Assembly: GCA_900555635.1 (NCBI GenBank)
Contig: USLU01000022.1
Location: forward strand, 1-64,000
DNA: 64,000 bases
Reading direction: 5' to 3'
Source of the DNA: an uncultured Bacteroides sp.
GTDB taxonomy: Bacteria; Bacteroidota; Bacteroidia; Bacteroidales; Bacteroidaceae
Of this stretch, positions 1 through 10,149 are shown piece by piece (positions within the stretch are counted from its first letter, which is position 1; each line of letters begins with the position of its first letter). The translations under genes were made by a program, and so were the position numbers. The notes under the pieces are model-generated. The model ran no database searches. It was not told where the DNA came from and saw only the letters and a program-made list of their open reading frames with translations.

Positions 1-33
1 TTATTTCTCCTACCACCTCCCCCCGTTGGGGTA

Positions 34-58
34 CTCCTCCTCCCGAGAGGAGGAGGAG
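34..58. terminator. GC-rich hairpin at the window edge
   Basis: A perfect 10-bp stem (34-43 with 49-58) encloses a 5-nt loop, and a second small C-run/G-run dyad lies just before it (about 20-32). No T-run follows on either strand, so this may be a terminator or the end of a gene outside the window. The stretch 1-282 contains no supported gene; apart from this hairpin and the one at 186-223 nothing else is seen in it. Confidence 0.4.
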
Positions 59-185
59 AATATAGTTACTCTCATTAATCATTTACACGTTAATCTTATT
101 AATCATTCGGTCAATTTGCATTTAGCTCTTATCCCATCAAGTAGTATACATAAGAGTCCGCACAAAGCCCAGCTTTATAATAACA

Positions 186-223
186 ATGGTGGGTAAGACA
201 ACTTATAAGTCTTTACCCACCAT
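186..223 (-). terminator. Terminator of the heparin PUL operon
   Basis: The arms 186-196 and 213-223 pair perfectly over 11 bp and sit 59 nt beyond the MFS stop codon. Reading the minus strand, the hairpin is followed by the T-rich TGTTATTATAAAG. It is the first strong hairpin after the last gene of the operon, so it probably ends the susC-to-permease transcript. Confidence 0.65.
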
Positions 224-282
224 CTCTAGTTATCCTGAAATACTCTAATCCTGAAATCAGACAAAAGATCAACTACAGAATA

Positions 283-1560
283 TTATTTTTGTTTTCTGAA
301 AGTAATCAGTTCTTTCAGGCTGACTGTCTTATTATTAATCAATGGATTCGCCCAAAAACCAATAAACGTAATGTATCCCATAAATACAAGAACCAGCATC
401 ATTCCTACACGCAAAGAAGTGGCATCGGATACCAGGCTGACAAGCAACGGGCCACCTGCACCTCCTGCAATTCCCGAACAAAGAATTCCGGCAAAAGAAC
501 CGTGGTATTGTTTAACGGTATTCAATGCTAAAGAAAACACAATGGAATACATCATGGAGATAGAAAAGCCGATTGCCGGAAATGCCCAAATTGCTATTTC
601 AGCAGGGCTGAAAAGCGCGGTAAGCAGCAAACACATAGAAAGTATTCCGGAGATTTGCAGCAAGCGCTTACTATCTATCAACTTCAGCAGAATCATGCCG
701 AACAAGCAACCGACCGTCATGGAACCCCAGAAATAGCTGATAGTTTGCGCCCCTACAGTCTGCGGATCGACACCATGGTATTGCTCAAGGAAAGTACTCA
801 TAAAAATAGATACCCCTTGTTCCGTGCTGACATAGCAGAATATACCCAAAAAGAACAACCATACATACCTCTGACGGAATAATTCCAAATAGGAGCTCTT
901 TGCTCCGACCTTCTCGTCTTCTTGCAAAGTAATCTTTGGAAAACGAGAGAACGTTACTGCCAACAGCATGACCAACAACAATGCAGAAAATACCCAATAA
1001 AGTGATACCCACGGCATACCGTGCGGAGTAATATCTGCCAGCACATCTACAAACAGGTTTTTCCCGGCAGTATAGATATTGGTATCCAACTCCCGTATCA
1101 GATAGGTATAAACCAACGGACTCAGGAAAGAAGCGACACCGAATACAAATTGTGCAAGTTCAGCAACGAAAGCATAATTTTCTTCACCACCCACGGTGCG
1201 TTGCAACGGGTTTATAACCGTTTGCAACATCGCCATTCCCAGTCCGATGATGAAAGACGAAGCCAACAAAATCGGATAGGCCGGTATACAGGCAAAGAGA
1301 ATGGTTCCGATGAACGGCATCAGGAAACCACAAAAAAGTACAGGCTTTTCTCCATAGCGGTCGATCAGTATTCCGGCAGGAATGGACATGATGGCATACG
1401 CAAGGAAGAATGAGGTGGGAATAAAGCCCGCCATAGCCAGGTCGCTGAGGTTGAAATTATGAATGATATCCGGTATCAGCGGTCCCAGGATATTGGTAAT
1501 AAATGATATAGTGAACCAGAACGCCATGATAAGCGCCAGCATTCCAATATTTCTTTTCAT
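283..1560 (-). CDS. MFS sugar permease (FHS/FucP-like), PUL importer
   Basis: This 425-aa protein is hydrophobic throughout, with about 12 predicted membrane segments. It carries the MFS loop signature GILIDRYGEKP near residue 65, between TM2 and TM3. FucP-like proteins are proton symporters of monosaccharides in the inner membrane. As the last gene of the PUL operon (12 nt after the PL21 gene) it probably imports a monosaccharide or unsaturated uronate/amino-sugar product released in the periplasm. The exact substrate cannot be read from sequence. The start gives a normal N-terminus (MKRNIGMLAL) running straight into TM1. Confidence 0.85.
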   Translation of the reverse strand: MKRNIGMLALIMAFWFTISFITNILGPLIPDIIHNFNLSDLAMAGFIPTSFFLAYAIMSIPAGILIDRYGEKPVLFCGFLMPFIGTILFACIPAYPILLASSFIIGLGMAMLQTVINPLQRTVGGEENYAFVAELAQFVFGVASFLSPLVYTYLIRELDTNIYTAGKNLFVDVLADITPHGMPWVSLYWVFSALLLVMLLAVTFSRFPKITLQEDEKVGAKSSYLELFRQRYVWLFFLGIFCYVSTEQGVSIFMSTFLEQYHGVDPQTVGAQTISYFWGSMTVGCLFGMILLKLIDSKRLLQISGILSMCLLLTALFSPAEIAIWAFPAIGFSISMMYSIVFSLALNTVKQYHGSFAGILCSGIAGGAGGPLLVSLVSDATSLRVGMMLVLVFMGYITFIGFWANPLINNKTVSLKELITFRKQK

Positions 1561-1572
1561 CTGATTCTTCTC

Positions 1573-3873
1573 CTATCGTAAGAATTTATATTCACCGGCT
1601 TCTCCTTCGAAAGAGAGTGCACCGTCATCCGAACGAACATAAACGGTCGGCTTAAACAGCTTACCATCTTTCCATACTTGCCAGTTACCCGGGCGAAGAT
1701 CGGTAATCAAGAACTTATAGTTGCCTGTTCCTTTTACTGAAACGGTGAATGGAGATTCAAGCGGCATTGCATTTTTACTGAATACAACCACACGGTCAGA
1801 TACCTGGACACCAGTTGTTTGCTCGCCATCCAAGCGAAGGATATTGTGCAGTGTCTTTTGTGTATTGTCGGTGATCTGGATCACATTCAGGTAATAATCT
1901 TCCGCAGCCGGTTGCTTGGGGGAGATCTCAATGCGCCATGAACCACGTTGATTCTCATCATCCGTAGCAGGAATATTCGGATAATTCTTGCCGAATGCCC
2001 AGAACTCTTTACCAGGACCTCCTACAGGAACAATATCAGCATTTGCCAATTCGGGCAGCAAAGTAGTATTGACCAGCATACCGGAGTCACCGTCTTTCGT
2101 ACGTTTGATGATCGTTTGATTACCTTCTATGATAGGTTCTTCCATACTATGCAGTAACCAGAATTTCTTGAAGTCAGGATTGGCAGAAACTACCTTGTCG
2201 AATACAATCATAGCGGCAGGAATCGCTTTATCCTTCAGATTCAGGAAGACAAACGAGCGTTTCACTTCTTTTACTTTGGTGCTGTAAGCATCGGTAATAT
2301 CACCTTTCAGATAAGTATAATCCGGTGCTTGTTGGTCAGGACCGAATCCTTGAGCCAGTACCTGTCCTACTTTGAAGTTAGTATTCAGCAAGTCATTCAA
2401 CGTACGGCATTCGCCCCATTCTTTACCCGGAAGACGCTGCCCACCTTCGTTCTCTACAAACGGAGTCTTGTCACCTCCACCGTAACCCATGGAAGGGAAT
2501 TTCTCTTCAGGATCGAATATTAACAGGCTGTTATGGGCAATGGTACGTTTAAAGTAATTCTTGTTATGGGGACTGTTGTATCCTCCCGAAGTACCTTGAT
2601 AGGTTCCGGTGTCGATAGCCAGAGGTCCTCTATAATATATTTGGAAAGCTCCTCCGTCGTGGTGCTGGTGATTGTTGAACACATATTCGTTCACTTTCAT
2701 TTCTGCTATTACACTATCGTCTCCCCAACCGGTACGTGCAATCATCCATCCGAAAGGTGTACCGGAATAACGGCTCAACGGCAAATCATCGGGTTTACGT
2801 ACACCCAGTTTGGTATCTCTCCATAAGAATTCAAAGATTTTGCAATGCGCTTCTACATCAGGCTTCAGTTGGAATTCGGAATGGATATATTCATCTTTAT
2901 AATAGGAGGAAGCCAGCATAGCAGGCAGGGAATAAGTCTTGTCACGACGACGGGTAGGATTTTCATCTCCGGCATAGAGTACCTGACCATCCGGACGACG
3001 GCGATAAAGAATGTCGTACATTACAAACTGCTGAGAGGTGTGATAGATATTGGGGAAGCCCATGCGGTCGAAAATCCAAAGAGGGAACAAGTCGTTGGTA
3101 AAGCGAACATTAAAGTAGGAAGTTCCCTGATGGTAATTGTGAGAAGGATAGAAGAAATTACGTGCCGGCAAGTGCTCCTTGAAGAAACGCCCTGCCGCCA
3201 ATTCATACATTTCGGGAAATTCATCATAGATGGCGATTCCGGTAGAAAGCAAATCGCGCATAATCATCCACTCGGAAGAGTGTCCGGCAAGAGAACCCTG
3301 TTTCAGTGGGGGATATCCACATTCCAATTGCTTGGCAAGGTTGACGAAAGAGGTGATGAAACGCTGCTTCTCTTTGGCAGTCAATTGGTCGTAACACCAG
3401 TCGTAGACCATTGACCCGCTAATCATAAGCAACCCGACACCACGTGCAATGTCGCCTCCATGTTTCGGGAACTTGGCATTTTCAAGTGTATCGAGCATGG
3501 CAACAATGGCACCACGAGCTTTCTTCTTGTTATTGCTGACCAAATAGTCCAAAGCATCGAGCTGAGCGCGAACCGTAACCCCTTTCTGGTTGAAGTAATA
3601 ACGGAAATCTTTCTTAGCAGGAATATCTTCGGGCTTCCAGTCCTGACGCATCGCCTGCAATTCTTTCCACACCTTTGCCAATGCAGGATCGCTCATACGA
3701 GCTTTCACATCGGGAATATCTCCCGAACGAAGATAGAGACGAGGATGTTCTTTCGGAGGAACGGGGATAGAAATTCCATCCACCGTTTTCCATGAAGACT
3801 GGCTACTCTGAGCGTATATTGTTCCGATTGCCATAAGTAAGAGAACAATCGATAGGAAGTATTTTGTTTTCAT
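1573..3873 (-). CDS. hepB: Heparinase II, polysaccharide lyase family 21
   Basis: The 766-aa secreted lyase matches Pedobacter heparinus heparinase II almost end to end from recall, including the C-terminal YKFLR. A signal peptide ends near residue 21 (TIYAQ). The family has an (alpha/alpha) toroid followed by beta domains, cuts both heparin and heparan sulfate by beta-elimination, and leaves delta-4,5-unsaturated uronates. The catalytic residues align with a constant offset of four: H198, E201, Y253 and H402 correspond to H202, E205, Y257 and H406 of the Pedobacter enzyme. The zinc-site histidine H404 (Pedobacter H408) is also present. It lies 31 nt after the ROK gene and 12 nt before the permease. 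As recalled, the B. thetaiotaomicron heparin PUL lacks PL21, so this locus has a broader lyase set. Confidence 0.95.
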   Translation of the reverse strand: MKTKYFLSIVLLLMAIGTIYAQSSQSSWKTVDGISIPVPPKEHPRLYLRSGDIPDVKARMSDPALAKVWKELQAMRQDWKPEDIPAKKDFRYYFNQKGVTVRAQLDALDYLVSNNKKKARGAIVAMLDTLENAKFPKHGGDIARGVGLLMISGSMVYDWCYDQLTAKEKQRFITSFVNLAKQLECGYPPLKQGSLAGHSSEWMIMRDLLSTGIAIYDEFPEMYELAAGRFFKEHLPARNFFYPSHNYHQGTSYFNVRFTNDLFPLWIFDRMGFPNIYHTSQQFVMYDILYRRRPDGQVLYAGDENPTRRRDKTYSLPAMLASSYYKDEYIHSEFQLKPDVEAHCKIFEFLWRDTKLGVRKPDDLPLSRYSGTPFGWMIARTGWGDDSVIAEMKVNEYVFNNHQHHDGGAFQIYYRGPLAIDTGTYQGTSGGYNSPHNKNYFKRTIAHNSLLIFDPEEKFPSMGYGGGDKTPFVENEGGQRLPGKEWGECRTLNDLLNTNFKVGQVLAQGFGPDQQAPDYTYLKGDITDAYSTKVKEVKRSFVFLNLKDKAIPAAMIVFDKVVSANPDFKKFWLLHSMEEPIIEGNQTIIKRTKDGDSGMLVNTTLLPELANADIVPVGGPGKEFWAFGKNYPNIPATDDENQRGSWRIEISPKQPAAEDYYLNVIQITDNTQKTLHNILRLDGEQTTGVQVSDRVVVFSKNAMPLESPFTVSVKGTGNYKFLITDLRPGNWQVWKDGKLFKPTVYVRSDDGALSFEGEAGEYKFLR

Positions 3874-3904
3874 AAGTAAATTAGGTAATAGATTGATTTT
3901 TCAT

Positions 3905-4852
3905 TTAAAGTGAGGAGAATACAAGCGATGCAGCTCCTATACTACCGGCTTTATTCCCCAAATGGGCAGCCATGATTTGAGTGTTGGTTGCACAGTCTGC
4001 GATGGCATAGCGCCCGGCGTAACGACTCACTTTCTCTATATAAAAGTCCCCGGCTTCTGACAATCCTCCCCCAATAACTATACGTTGAGGACTGAAGATA
4101 TTGATGAATCCGGCAATGCCATGACCCAAATAATCACAGTGTTCTTCCAGGCATTCAGTGGCAAGCCGGTCTCCCTCTTTGTAAAGCTGCACAATGAGTT
4201 CGCCATTAATCTCTTTTCCGGGATAGCTGCGATTGTTTTCCACACTGACTTTTTCAAACCGACGTACCAGCGCAGAAGTAGAAGCATAATGCTCCAAACA
4301 TCCCACTGAACCGCAGGCGCAACGTTCTCCGTTTGCAATGAGAGGTACATGTCCCAACTCCGTGCCACGACCTCCGAAACCGGAAAACAATTTGCCATCT
4401 ATGATGACAGCACCACCGATACCTGTTCCTACAGTGAGGAAAACAACATCCGTAGCACCCTTTCCGGCACCGTACATGGTTTCGCCTAAGCCCATCAAGT
4501 TCGCATCGTTACTCAAAAGCACACGTAACCCGACAGATTTTTCCAATATATCAGCAAGAGGCAGTTGCTCCCAGCCTTTAATATTCTCAGCCCCTCCCAG
4601 AACGATACGGCAAGTAGCATCCACAATTCCCGGTGTACCGATACCGATGCCCATTACCTCGTAACCTTCTTTTGCAGCAAAGCCTTTCACAGCCTCGATT
4701 GCATGAACCAACTGACCAATGACGGCTTCCGCAGATACATTCGCCAATGACGGTAATTTCCCTTGAAAAAGGAATTCACCGTCATTGGTAATCAATGCAT
4801 ACTTTATGGAAGTACCACCAAGGTCGATGCCAATGGCGTATTTCTTTTCCAT
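3905..4852 (-). CDS. ROK-family sugar kinase
   Basis: The protein is 315 aa from ATG at 4852 (MEKKYAIGIDLGG). An upstream in-frame start would add 18 residues overlapping the previous gene and is not needed. The ATP-binding motif GIDLGGTSIKYAL is at the N-terminus, GTGIGGAVI lies mid-protein, and the ROK zinc motif GHVP...CACGSVGCLEH is complete, so it should be a kinase and not a ROK repressor (no N-terminal HTH). ROK kinases phosphorylate glucose, N-acetylglucosamine or similar sugars in the cytoplasm. In a heparin PUL the glucosamine or N-acetylglucosamine released from disaccharides is the likely substrate (inference). It begins 14 nt after the PHP gene. Confidence 0.88.
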   Translation of the reverse strand: MEKKYAIGIDLGGTSIKYALITNDGEFLFQGKLPSLANVSAEAVIGQLVHAIEAVKGFAAKEGYEVMGIGIGTPGIVDATCRIVLGGAENIKGWEQLPLADILEKSVGLRVLLSNDANLMGLGETMYGAGKGATDVVFLTVGTGIGGAVIIDGKLFSGFGGRGTELGHVPLIANGERCACGSVGCLEHYASTSALVRRFEKVSVENNRSYPGKEINGELIVQLYKEGDRLATECLEEHCDYLGHGIAGFINIFSPQRIVIGGGLSEAGDFYIEKVSRYAGRYAIADCATNTQIMAAHLGNKAGSIGAASLVFSSL

Positions 4853-4866
4853 TTTATCAACTATTA

Positions 4867-6495
4867 TTAGGTTCTTTCTACCCATATCGGTGAACTCCAT
4901 GCCCATTGCTGGTCACATTGGCGTACTCTTACATAGTAATAATCCGTCTCTCTTTCGGGTTCTTTGTCTTCCATGTAATGTTCAACCACAAAGCAGCTTT
5001 CCGGCATCGCACGATTGAATAGTATAGCTTCACTAAGCCATCCAATCATGAAATGAGAGCGAGAGCCTTCCAGCAGTTCCCCCAACGAATGTTCGAACTT
5101 CTTGCCATTGAATTCTGCGGTAATCACACCATCTTTCGGCATAGTCACGTCCAGAATAACCGCTTGCATAGCAGGAGTTGTGGTATTGGGATTCTTTGAA
5201 CTGTACATATCCAATTCTGTTTCCTTGTCAGTAGCAGAAACTATTCGATTTACCTTTGTTTCAAACTCCGGTTCTCCGGGTTGAGGGGAGGTGAAAGCAG
5301 CACCACGGAAACAAGGTTCTACAGCATTAATTGACCCTTTATTGACCGCCAATTTGCCTTGCCAATGTACATATGTCTCTTCACGATTCCAGCCGAACTC
5401 TACTTTCACTTTACATCGTACCATATCTCCTTCCGGCATCTCAGGCAAAAGAGGACCGCTCAAACGGGCAATACACTTTCTGTTCTTTACGATATCTATA
5501 TAGTCAATGCAACTGCCTGCTTCCACATTCAGATAAATGCGGCGACTGTTTCCACGTACTACATCGCCCGGGAAAGCGTCATTCAGACGGAAATCTATAT
5601 TGATTTTATCACCTGTAGCACAGCATACATGGCGGTTCTTCATAGCATCCCAAATTTTGTCGCGAGTCAAAGACTCTGCCAGAACACCGATACGTCCGTC
5701 ACCGTAGCTACCGGGATATCCGGCATGCTGGTCGGTAGACCCCATGATACCGAATTTCTTTCCTTGTTCCAGTCCGCACTGAATGGTACCTTCCCACTGA
5801 CGGGGACCCATATCATGCAGGTAATTATAATCACCCTGGTCAGTCTCTGCCAATCCGTGACGAGAATACATCTCCACAAATGGAGTCTGTTCTCCTTCCG
5901 TAAAGAAATCCCAGTTATAACCACGATACCCCGTCTGATATCCCATGTGATGGGGAGTAATGAAAACTTTATGTCCACGTGCCTTCTGTTTCCAATCTTC
6001 AATAGAAGTACATTCTACCAAAGGAGTGTCAAGGTCGTAATTCAATGCCACATGGTCGCCATGTTCCATGCTATGGGCTTCATATCCCACAAAAGCGAGG
6101 AACTCACCTTCTTTATTGTATTCATTGGTCATTGCCACATATTTCTCATAGCCACCTTCGCGTAAACGCTTGAAAGCACCGGTATGATAATCAATCACCC
6201 ACTTCAGGCGAGGATCATCTGCACCCGGTATATCCGGCCACATAGCATGTGGAGTTACAGAAACAAAATCCAACTGCCCCTTGGCTGCCTCGAATGCCGA
6301 ACGCATATCGCCATGACCATAGGTTATATTGCAATGATTATGCAAGTCTCCCCAGTAGTATTTCAGATTACTGGCAGAAGGCATCACTTTCTTTCCTGCG
6401 GCAGTTCCCTGCTGGCATGCAGACAATAAACTACCGGAAGCAGCCAGTCCGATGAAGGACCAGCCTGTATTCTTTAAAAAACTTCTTCTATCCAT
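4867..6495 (-). CDS. PHP-domain lipoprotein, putative metal-dependent hydrolase
   Basis: This 542-aa protein starts with MDRRSFLKNTGWSF, a twin-arginine-like motif, followed by a hydrophobic segment and the lipobox SLLSAC (Cys26), so it is probably an exported lipoprotein. A PHP-type metallohydrolase core follows: YYWGDLHNHCNITYGHGD near residue 46, then ITPHHMGY and GSTDQHAG, giving several His/Asp metal ligands. The C-terminal 200 residues look beta-rich. PHP and DUF3604-like proteins are phosphoesterases or amide/ester hydrolases with poorly known substrates. Its place between the sulfatase and the ROK kinase, 14-15 nt from each, argues for a role in heparin breakdown. The actual reaction is unknown. 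Confidence 0.75.
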   Translation of the reverse strand: MDRRSFLKNTGWSFIGLAASGSLLSACQQGTAAGKKVMPSASNLKYYWGDLHNHCNITYGHGDMRSAFEAAKGQLDFVSVTPHAMWPDIPGADDPRLKWVIDYHTGAFKRLREGGYEKYVAMTNEYNKEGEFLAFVGYEAHSMEHGDHVALNYDLDTPLVECTSIEDWKQKARGHKVFITPHHMGYQTGYRGYNWDFFTEGEQTPFVEMYSRHGLAETDQGDYNYLHDMGPRQWEGTIQCGLEQGKKFGIMGSTDQHAGYPGSYGDGRIGVLAESLTRDKIWDAMKNRHVCCATGDKINIDFRLNDAFPGDVVRGNSRRIYLNVEAGSCIDYIDIVKNRKCIARLSGPLLPEMPEGDMVRCKVKVEFGWNREETYVHWQGKLAVNKGSINAVEPCFRGAAFTSPQPGEPEFETKVNRIVSATDKETELDMYSSKNPNTTTPAMQAVILDVTMPKDGVITAEFNGKKFEHSLGELLEGSRSHFMIGWLSEAILFNRAMPESCFVVEHYMEDKEPERETDYYYVRVRQCDQQWAWSSPIWVERT

Positions 6496-6510
6496 GGTAT
6501 TAATATAAGA

Positions 6511-8121
6511 TTATCTATTCTTCATCAACCGTCTGTCACCCTTAAACAACTCGTTCACTTTTTCATCAGGATCATTATCCTTATATTGCTTCTGAGTTTC
6601 CTTCAGCAGTGACATAAGCTCCGCTTGTTTAGCGGCGTACTCCGGTTTACCAAATACATTATTCAATTCGTTGGGATCATTCTTCAAATCGTACATCTCC
6701 CATTCATCCACATCATTGTAAAAGTGCATCAGCTTAAAGTCGGCTGTACGAATACCGTAATGCCTTTTCACAGAATGTTCTGCCGGATATTCATAATAAT
6801 GATAATAAGCGGCCTTCCGCCAATCAGTCGGTATCTTCCCTTCATTATCCAAAATAGGTTTCAAAGATTGTCCCTGAATATCCGCCGGTATATCCACTCC
6901 GGCAAAGTCCAGCAAAGTAGGCGCAAAATCCACATTCATGGCAATGGCATTCGAAGTACTTCCGGCTTTAATGGCTTTCGGATAACGGATAATTAACGGC
7001 ATCCGCTGACACTCTTCATACATAAAGCGTTTATCGAACCAGCCATGTTCACCCAAGAAGAAGCCTTGGTCGGAAGTATAGATAATGATCGTATTGTCCA
7101 ACTCGCCGATTTTCTCCAGATAATTGAGCAGGCGACCGATATTTTCATCCACAGCAACAATAGTCGCCAAGTAATCGCGCATGTATTGCTGGTACTTCCA
7201 GCTAATCAGTTCTTTGCCTTTCAAGTTACCGCTACGGTATTCTGAAATACGCCCGGCATATACTGAATCCCATTTATCCTGTACATCAGCCGGCATGCGT
7301 TTGTAAACCTCATAGAGACGATTGGTCGTATCTTTCAGCATTTCGTCACGAGTCAGCAGTTTCAAGTCCCAATCATTAGTCAACGTATGTTCAATAGACA
7401 TATCCTGTTCACGGGCTGCGGAACCCCTACCCTCGTAGTTATCGAAAAGCGTGGCAGGTTCGGGGAAAGTGGTATTATTAAACATCCCCAGATGGCGGGG
7501 TGCAGGCATCCAGTTACGGTGCGGAGCTTTCTGATGATACATCATACAGAAAGGTTTATTCTTGTCTCTATGTTCCAGATACTCGATAGCCTTGTCGGTA
7601 ATGATATCAGTGGCATATCCTTGCTCTACAACCTGCTTTCCGTTCTCATTGAAATCAGGGTTATAATAATCTCCCTGTTCATGTTGTCCGGTCAAGATGC
7701 ACCAATAATCAAACCCTTGAGGTTCGGTTATCAAATGCCATTTACCAATAATTGAAGTCTGATAACCTGCTGCTTGCAACAATTTAGGAAATGTCTGCTG
7801 GTTACCGTCGAAAGTACTGGCATTATCAGTGAATCCATTGATATGGCTGAATTTGCCCGTCAAGATACACGCTCTTGACGGACCGGATAAAGCATTAACC
7901 GCATAGCAATTATCCATACGAACACCTTCACTGGCAATCCGGTCCATATTGGGTGTCTGGAGAAGACGTCCGCCATAGCATGACATTGCCTGCGTAGTAT
8001 GGTCATCCGTCATCATAAAGATGATATTCGGACGTTTCACTTCCTCTTTGGGTTTACTGGAGCTGCAAGCAGACACTCCAATAGCAGTGAGAGGCAGAAA
8101 TAAAAATGAGATGCGATTCAT
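6511..8121 (-). CDS. S1 sulfatase, BT4656-like glucosamine 6-O-sulfatase
   Basis: This is a 536-aa lipoprotein-type exported sulfatase (MNRISFLF...GVSAC, Cys19). The N-terminal metal motif IIFMMTDDH is followed by the formylglycine motif S79-G-P-S-R83, a serine-type S1 site needing an anaerobic sulfatase-maturating enzyme. It closely resembles B. thetaiotaomicron BT4656, the heparan sulfate N-acetylglucosamine-6-O-sulfatase of family S1_11, and has the same neighbours (PL12 and GH88). It would remove 6-O-sulfate from the reducing-end glucosamine of lyase products. The maturase is not encoded in this window. The 14-15 nt spacing shows it is part of the operon. Confidence 0.88.
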   Translation of the reverse strand: MNRISFLFLPLTAIGVSACSSSKPKEEVKRPNIIFMMTDDHTTQAMSCYGGRLLQTPNMDRIASEGVRMDNCYAVNALSGPSRACILTGKFSHINGFTDNASTFDGNQQTFPKLLQAAGYQTSIIGKWHLITEPQGFDYWCILTGQHEQGDYYNPDFNENGKQVVEQGYATDIITDKAIEYLEHRDKNKPFCMMYHQKAPHRNWMPAPRHLGMFNNTTFPEPATLFDNYEGRGSAAREQDMSIEHTLTNDWDLKLLTRDEMLKDTTNRLYEVYKRMPADVQDKWDSVYAGRISEYRSGNLKGKELISWKYQQYMRDYLATIVAVDENIGRLLNYLEKIGELDNTIIIYTSDQGFFLGEHGWFDKRFMYEECQRMPLIIRYPKAIKAGSTSNAIAMNVDFAPTLLDFAGVDIPADIQGQSLKPILDNEGKIPTDWRKAAYYHYYEYPAEHSVKRHYGIRTADFKLMHFYNDVDEWEMYDLKNDPNELNNVFGKPEYAAKQAELMSLLKETQKQYKDNDPDEKVNELFKGDRRLMKNR

Positions 8122-8135
8122 AGCTGAATTTCTTC

Positions 8136-10133
8136 TTATAGTTTATACTGTAATTGACGTTTCTTGCCATCGACAGTCACTTCTATTTTCACCCCATTCT
8201 CATCAAAAGCTTTATTCAGGAACTTAGCCTTGAAAGCCGGGAATGAAGCAGCATTCTTCGATGGATAAATAATGGTTATGTAGCGCACTGCTTCCTGTGT
8301 ATTCTTTTCTACATCAAAGGAAACAGCCGTACGCGGAACACGTACACGATAAGCGATAGAACGCCAGCCTTCTTTTTCTTTCAGAGTACTCTTTTTCTCT
8401 GAAAAGCACTGAAGTTTCACATTGCTCTGGCCTTCAAAAGCAGTCGTCAATGTATTGTTCTTTGCATCTACATTGACTGTGCCTTCGCACAAGTGATAAT
8501 TCAAGTTCACTGTACCCTTGGCATCTCCTACCGCCTCATCCACAATTACAAAATAAGACTGGTCTACAAAGAAAACCGAACGTCTGTGCTTCAATCCGTC
8601 ATAGTGTGGATTCTCCGTTACAAGAATCTGCTCACTACCTTCCGGTTTCCAGAGTTTGGTAACCGATTGTGTAGTCTGTAGATTTTTCTCATCCAATGTC
8701 AACGTATTATGAGAGCATGTACGGCGGAACCAGTTACGGAGTTTCATGACTTCATCATCTCCGGCGTAAACGTACGAGCCACTATCCGGGAATAGATTCC
8801 GACCATTAAACCAAAGTTCAAAAGTTCCGTTATCCGGTTGGCAGTGCCATTCGCCCTTAGGACCGGCTTTTACTACCATTACTGTAGCATCCTGTTTCCA
8901 TCCGTTTCTAAAAGTAAAGAAGCCGGAAGTCAGCGCTCCATGAGAGAGATTTGGCAGAGGGCTACCCTCACGACCTTCCGTTGCATAATAACGTATCCAT
9001 TCGCAGTCCGGAAAAATTTTAAGCCAATCCTGATAATTGCGGATTTCGTCAGGGCGGTCGCCCAACTTAGCATCACTGAAACAAGGGTTACTATAGTCAG
9101 GGAAGCAAATATTTGAGTAAAACTCAATCATATTCTTGACTGTATTCACATACTCAGCCGGTAGTTCCTTGCGGAAACCGTTAACATCGGCCATGCGAAG
9201 AGCTTTGCAGAAAATATTGATTGCTGCCAGGTGATAGTGAGGGTCCAGTTCGTATTGTCCGCCATCGGCATAAACCTGCTTCCCGATTTCACGGTTCAAG
9301 ATATTGATTCCGCTTTCTCTCCATCCGGCTGCTTCCTTGAATTCGGGAAAGAATGCACCCGCATACAACATACGTTGTGCTTCGAATAGCAAGTGATTGC
9401 CCTGATCTGAGTAGTTGCCCAAAATATGCAATGCGTGACGATGATAGTTCACCAAAAACTCTGTCAAGAATTCCGGTGTAAAGGCTTGCGAAGGAACAAA
9501 CAACAGAAACTGCAAAGTCTGATCCTGCAAACGGTTACTCACTTCCAACGGACGCCAGGCAAAGCGTACATTCTCGGCATTACCTTTCACTTCACCTGCA
9601 CTGACAAGCTCGTATTCTTCTTTCTCCACCTGAGTCAGCGGATTCTTTTGAATCCAGTCCATATACTGGTAAGCCCACTCTTTGGCATATTTCTCATCAC
9701 CCGAAATACGGTATGCTTTTCCCATCGGGGTAAACCATTTGTGACGGTGCAACTGCCAACGCAGTTCATTATCTTGTACCGGCCAGTATTGCCAGTTGAT
9801 GTCTTTACCGTAATTATAGGAAGGCTGGTATCCCTTATGCACAAAGAATGTATGTTCAAGTGCATCGTCCGCCCATTTTTGTTCTTCCTTTGATATCTTG
9901 ATATTCTTCATATCAATATCAGGATGCTCTATGCCGGCACGTTGACGGTAATAATCCAATAAAGCCTGAGCAGCCTCATTCCATTGCTGCCTGTCACATG
10001 CAGCTTTCACTTTCTCCAAGCCCGGATAATCCAGATTCAAGAGGTCAAAAGCTTCTTTTCTGAGTTGTTGTGCTTCGGCACAAATGGCAACCAACAAAAA
10101 AGTGAAACCTAAAAGATATTTTGTTATTTTCAT
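8136..10133 (-). CDS. hepC: Heparinase III-type lyase, polysaccharide lyase family 12
   Basis: This 665-aa protein has a signal peptide (MKITKYLLGFTFLLVAICAE, cleavage near AEAQ). It shows the family layout: an alpha-helical toroid to about residue 385, then an antiparallel beta-sandwich. Recognisable active-site stretches are GNHLLFEAQRM (Asn-His pair), YELDPHYHLAA (tyrosine) and GEWHCQPDNGTFELWF. It resembles BT4657, which cleaves low-sulfate heparan sulfate by beta-elimination, probably in the periplasm. It follows GH88 by 16 nt and precedes the sulfatase by 14 nt. Confidence in the family is high; relative activity on heparin versus heparan is inference. Confidence 0.93.
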   Translation of the reverse strand: MKITKYLLGFTFLLVAICAEAQQLRKEAFDLLNLDYPGLEKVKAACDRQQWNEAAQALLDYYRQRAGIEHPDIDMKNIKISKEEQKWADDALEHTFFVHKGYQPSYNYGKDINWQYWPVQDNELRWQLHRHKWFTPMGKAYRISGDEKYAKEWAYQYMDWIQKNPLTQVEKEEYELVSAGEVKGNAENVRFAWRPLEVSNRLQDQTLQFLLFVPSQAFTPEFLTEFLVNYHRHALHILGNYSDQGNHLLFEAQRMLYAGAFFPEFKEAAGWRESGINILNREIGKQVYADGGQYELDPHYHLAAINIFCKALRMADVNGFRKELPAEYVNTVKNMIEFYSNICFPDYSNPCFSDAKLGDRPDEIRNYQDWLKIFPDCEWIRYYATEGREGSPLPNLSHGALTSGFFTFRNGWKQDATVMVVKAGPKGEWHCQPDNGTFELWFNGRNLFPDSGSYVYAGDDEVMKLRNWFRRTCSHNTLTLDEKNLQTTQSVTKLWKPEGSEQILVTENPHYDGLKHRRSVFFVDQSYFVIVDEAVGDAKGTVNLNYHLCEGTVNVDAKNNTLTTAFEGQSNVKLQCFSEKKSTLKEKEGWRSIAYRVRVPRTAVSFDVEKNTQEAVRYITIIYPSKNAASFPAFKAKFLNKAFDENGVKIEVTVDGKKRQLQYKL

Positions 10134-10149
10134 GGTATATTATTTTCGA

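Noticed and set aside
5359..6165. 268-codon open frame on the plus strand opposite the PHP gene
   Set aside because: It is antisense to a convincing gene, has no recognisable domain and its composition reflects the codons of the opposite strand.
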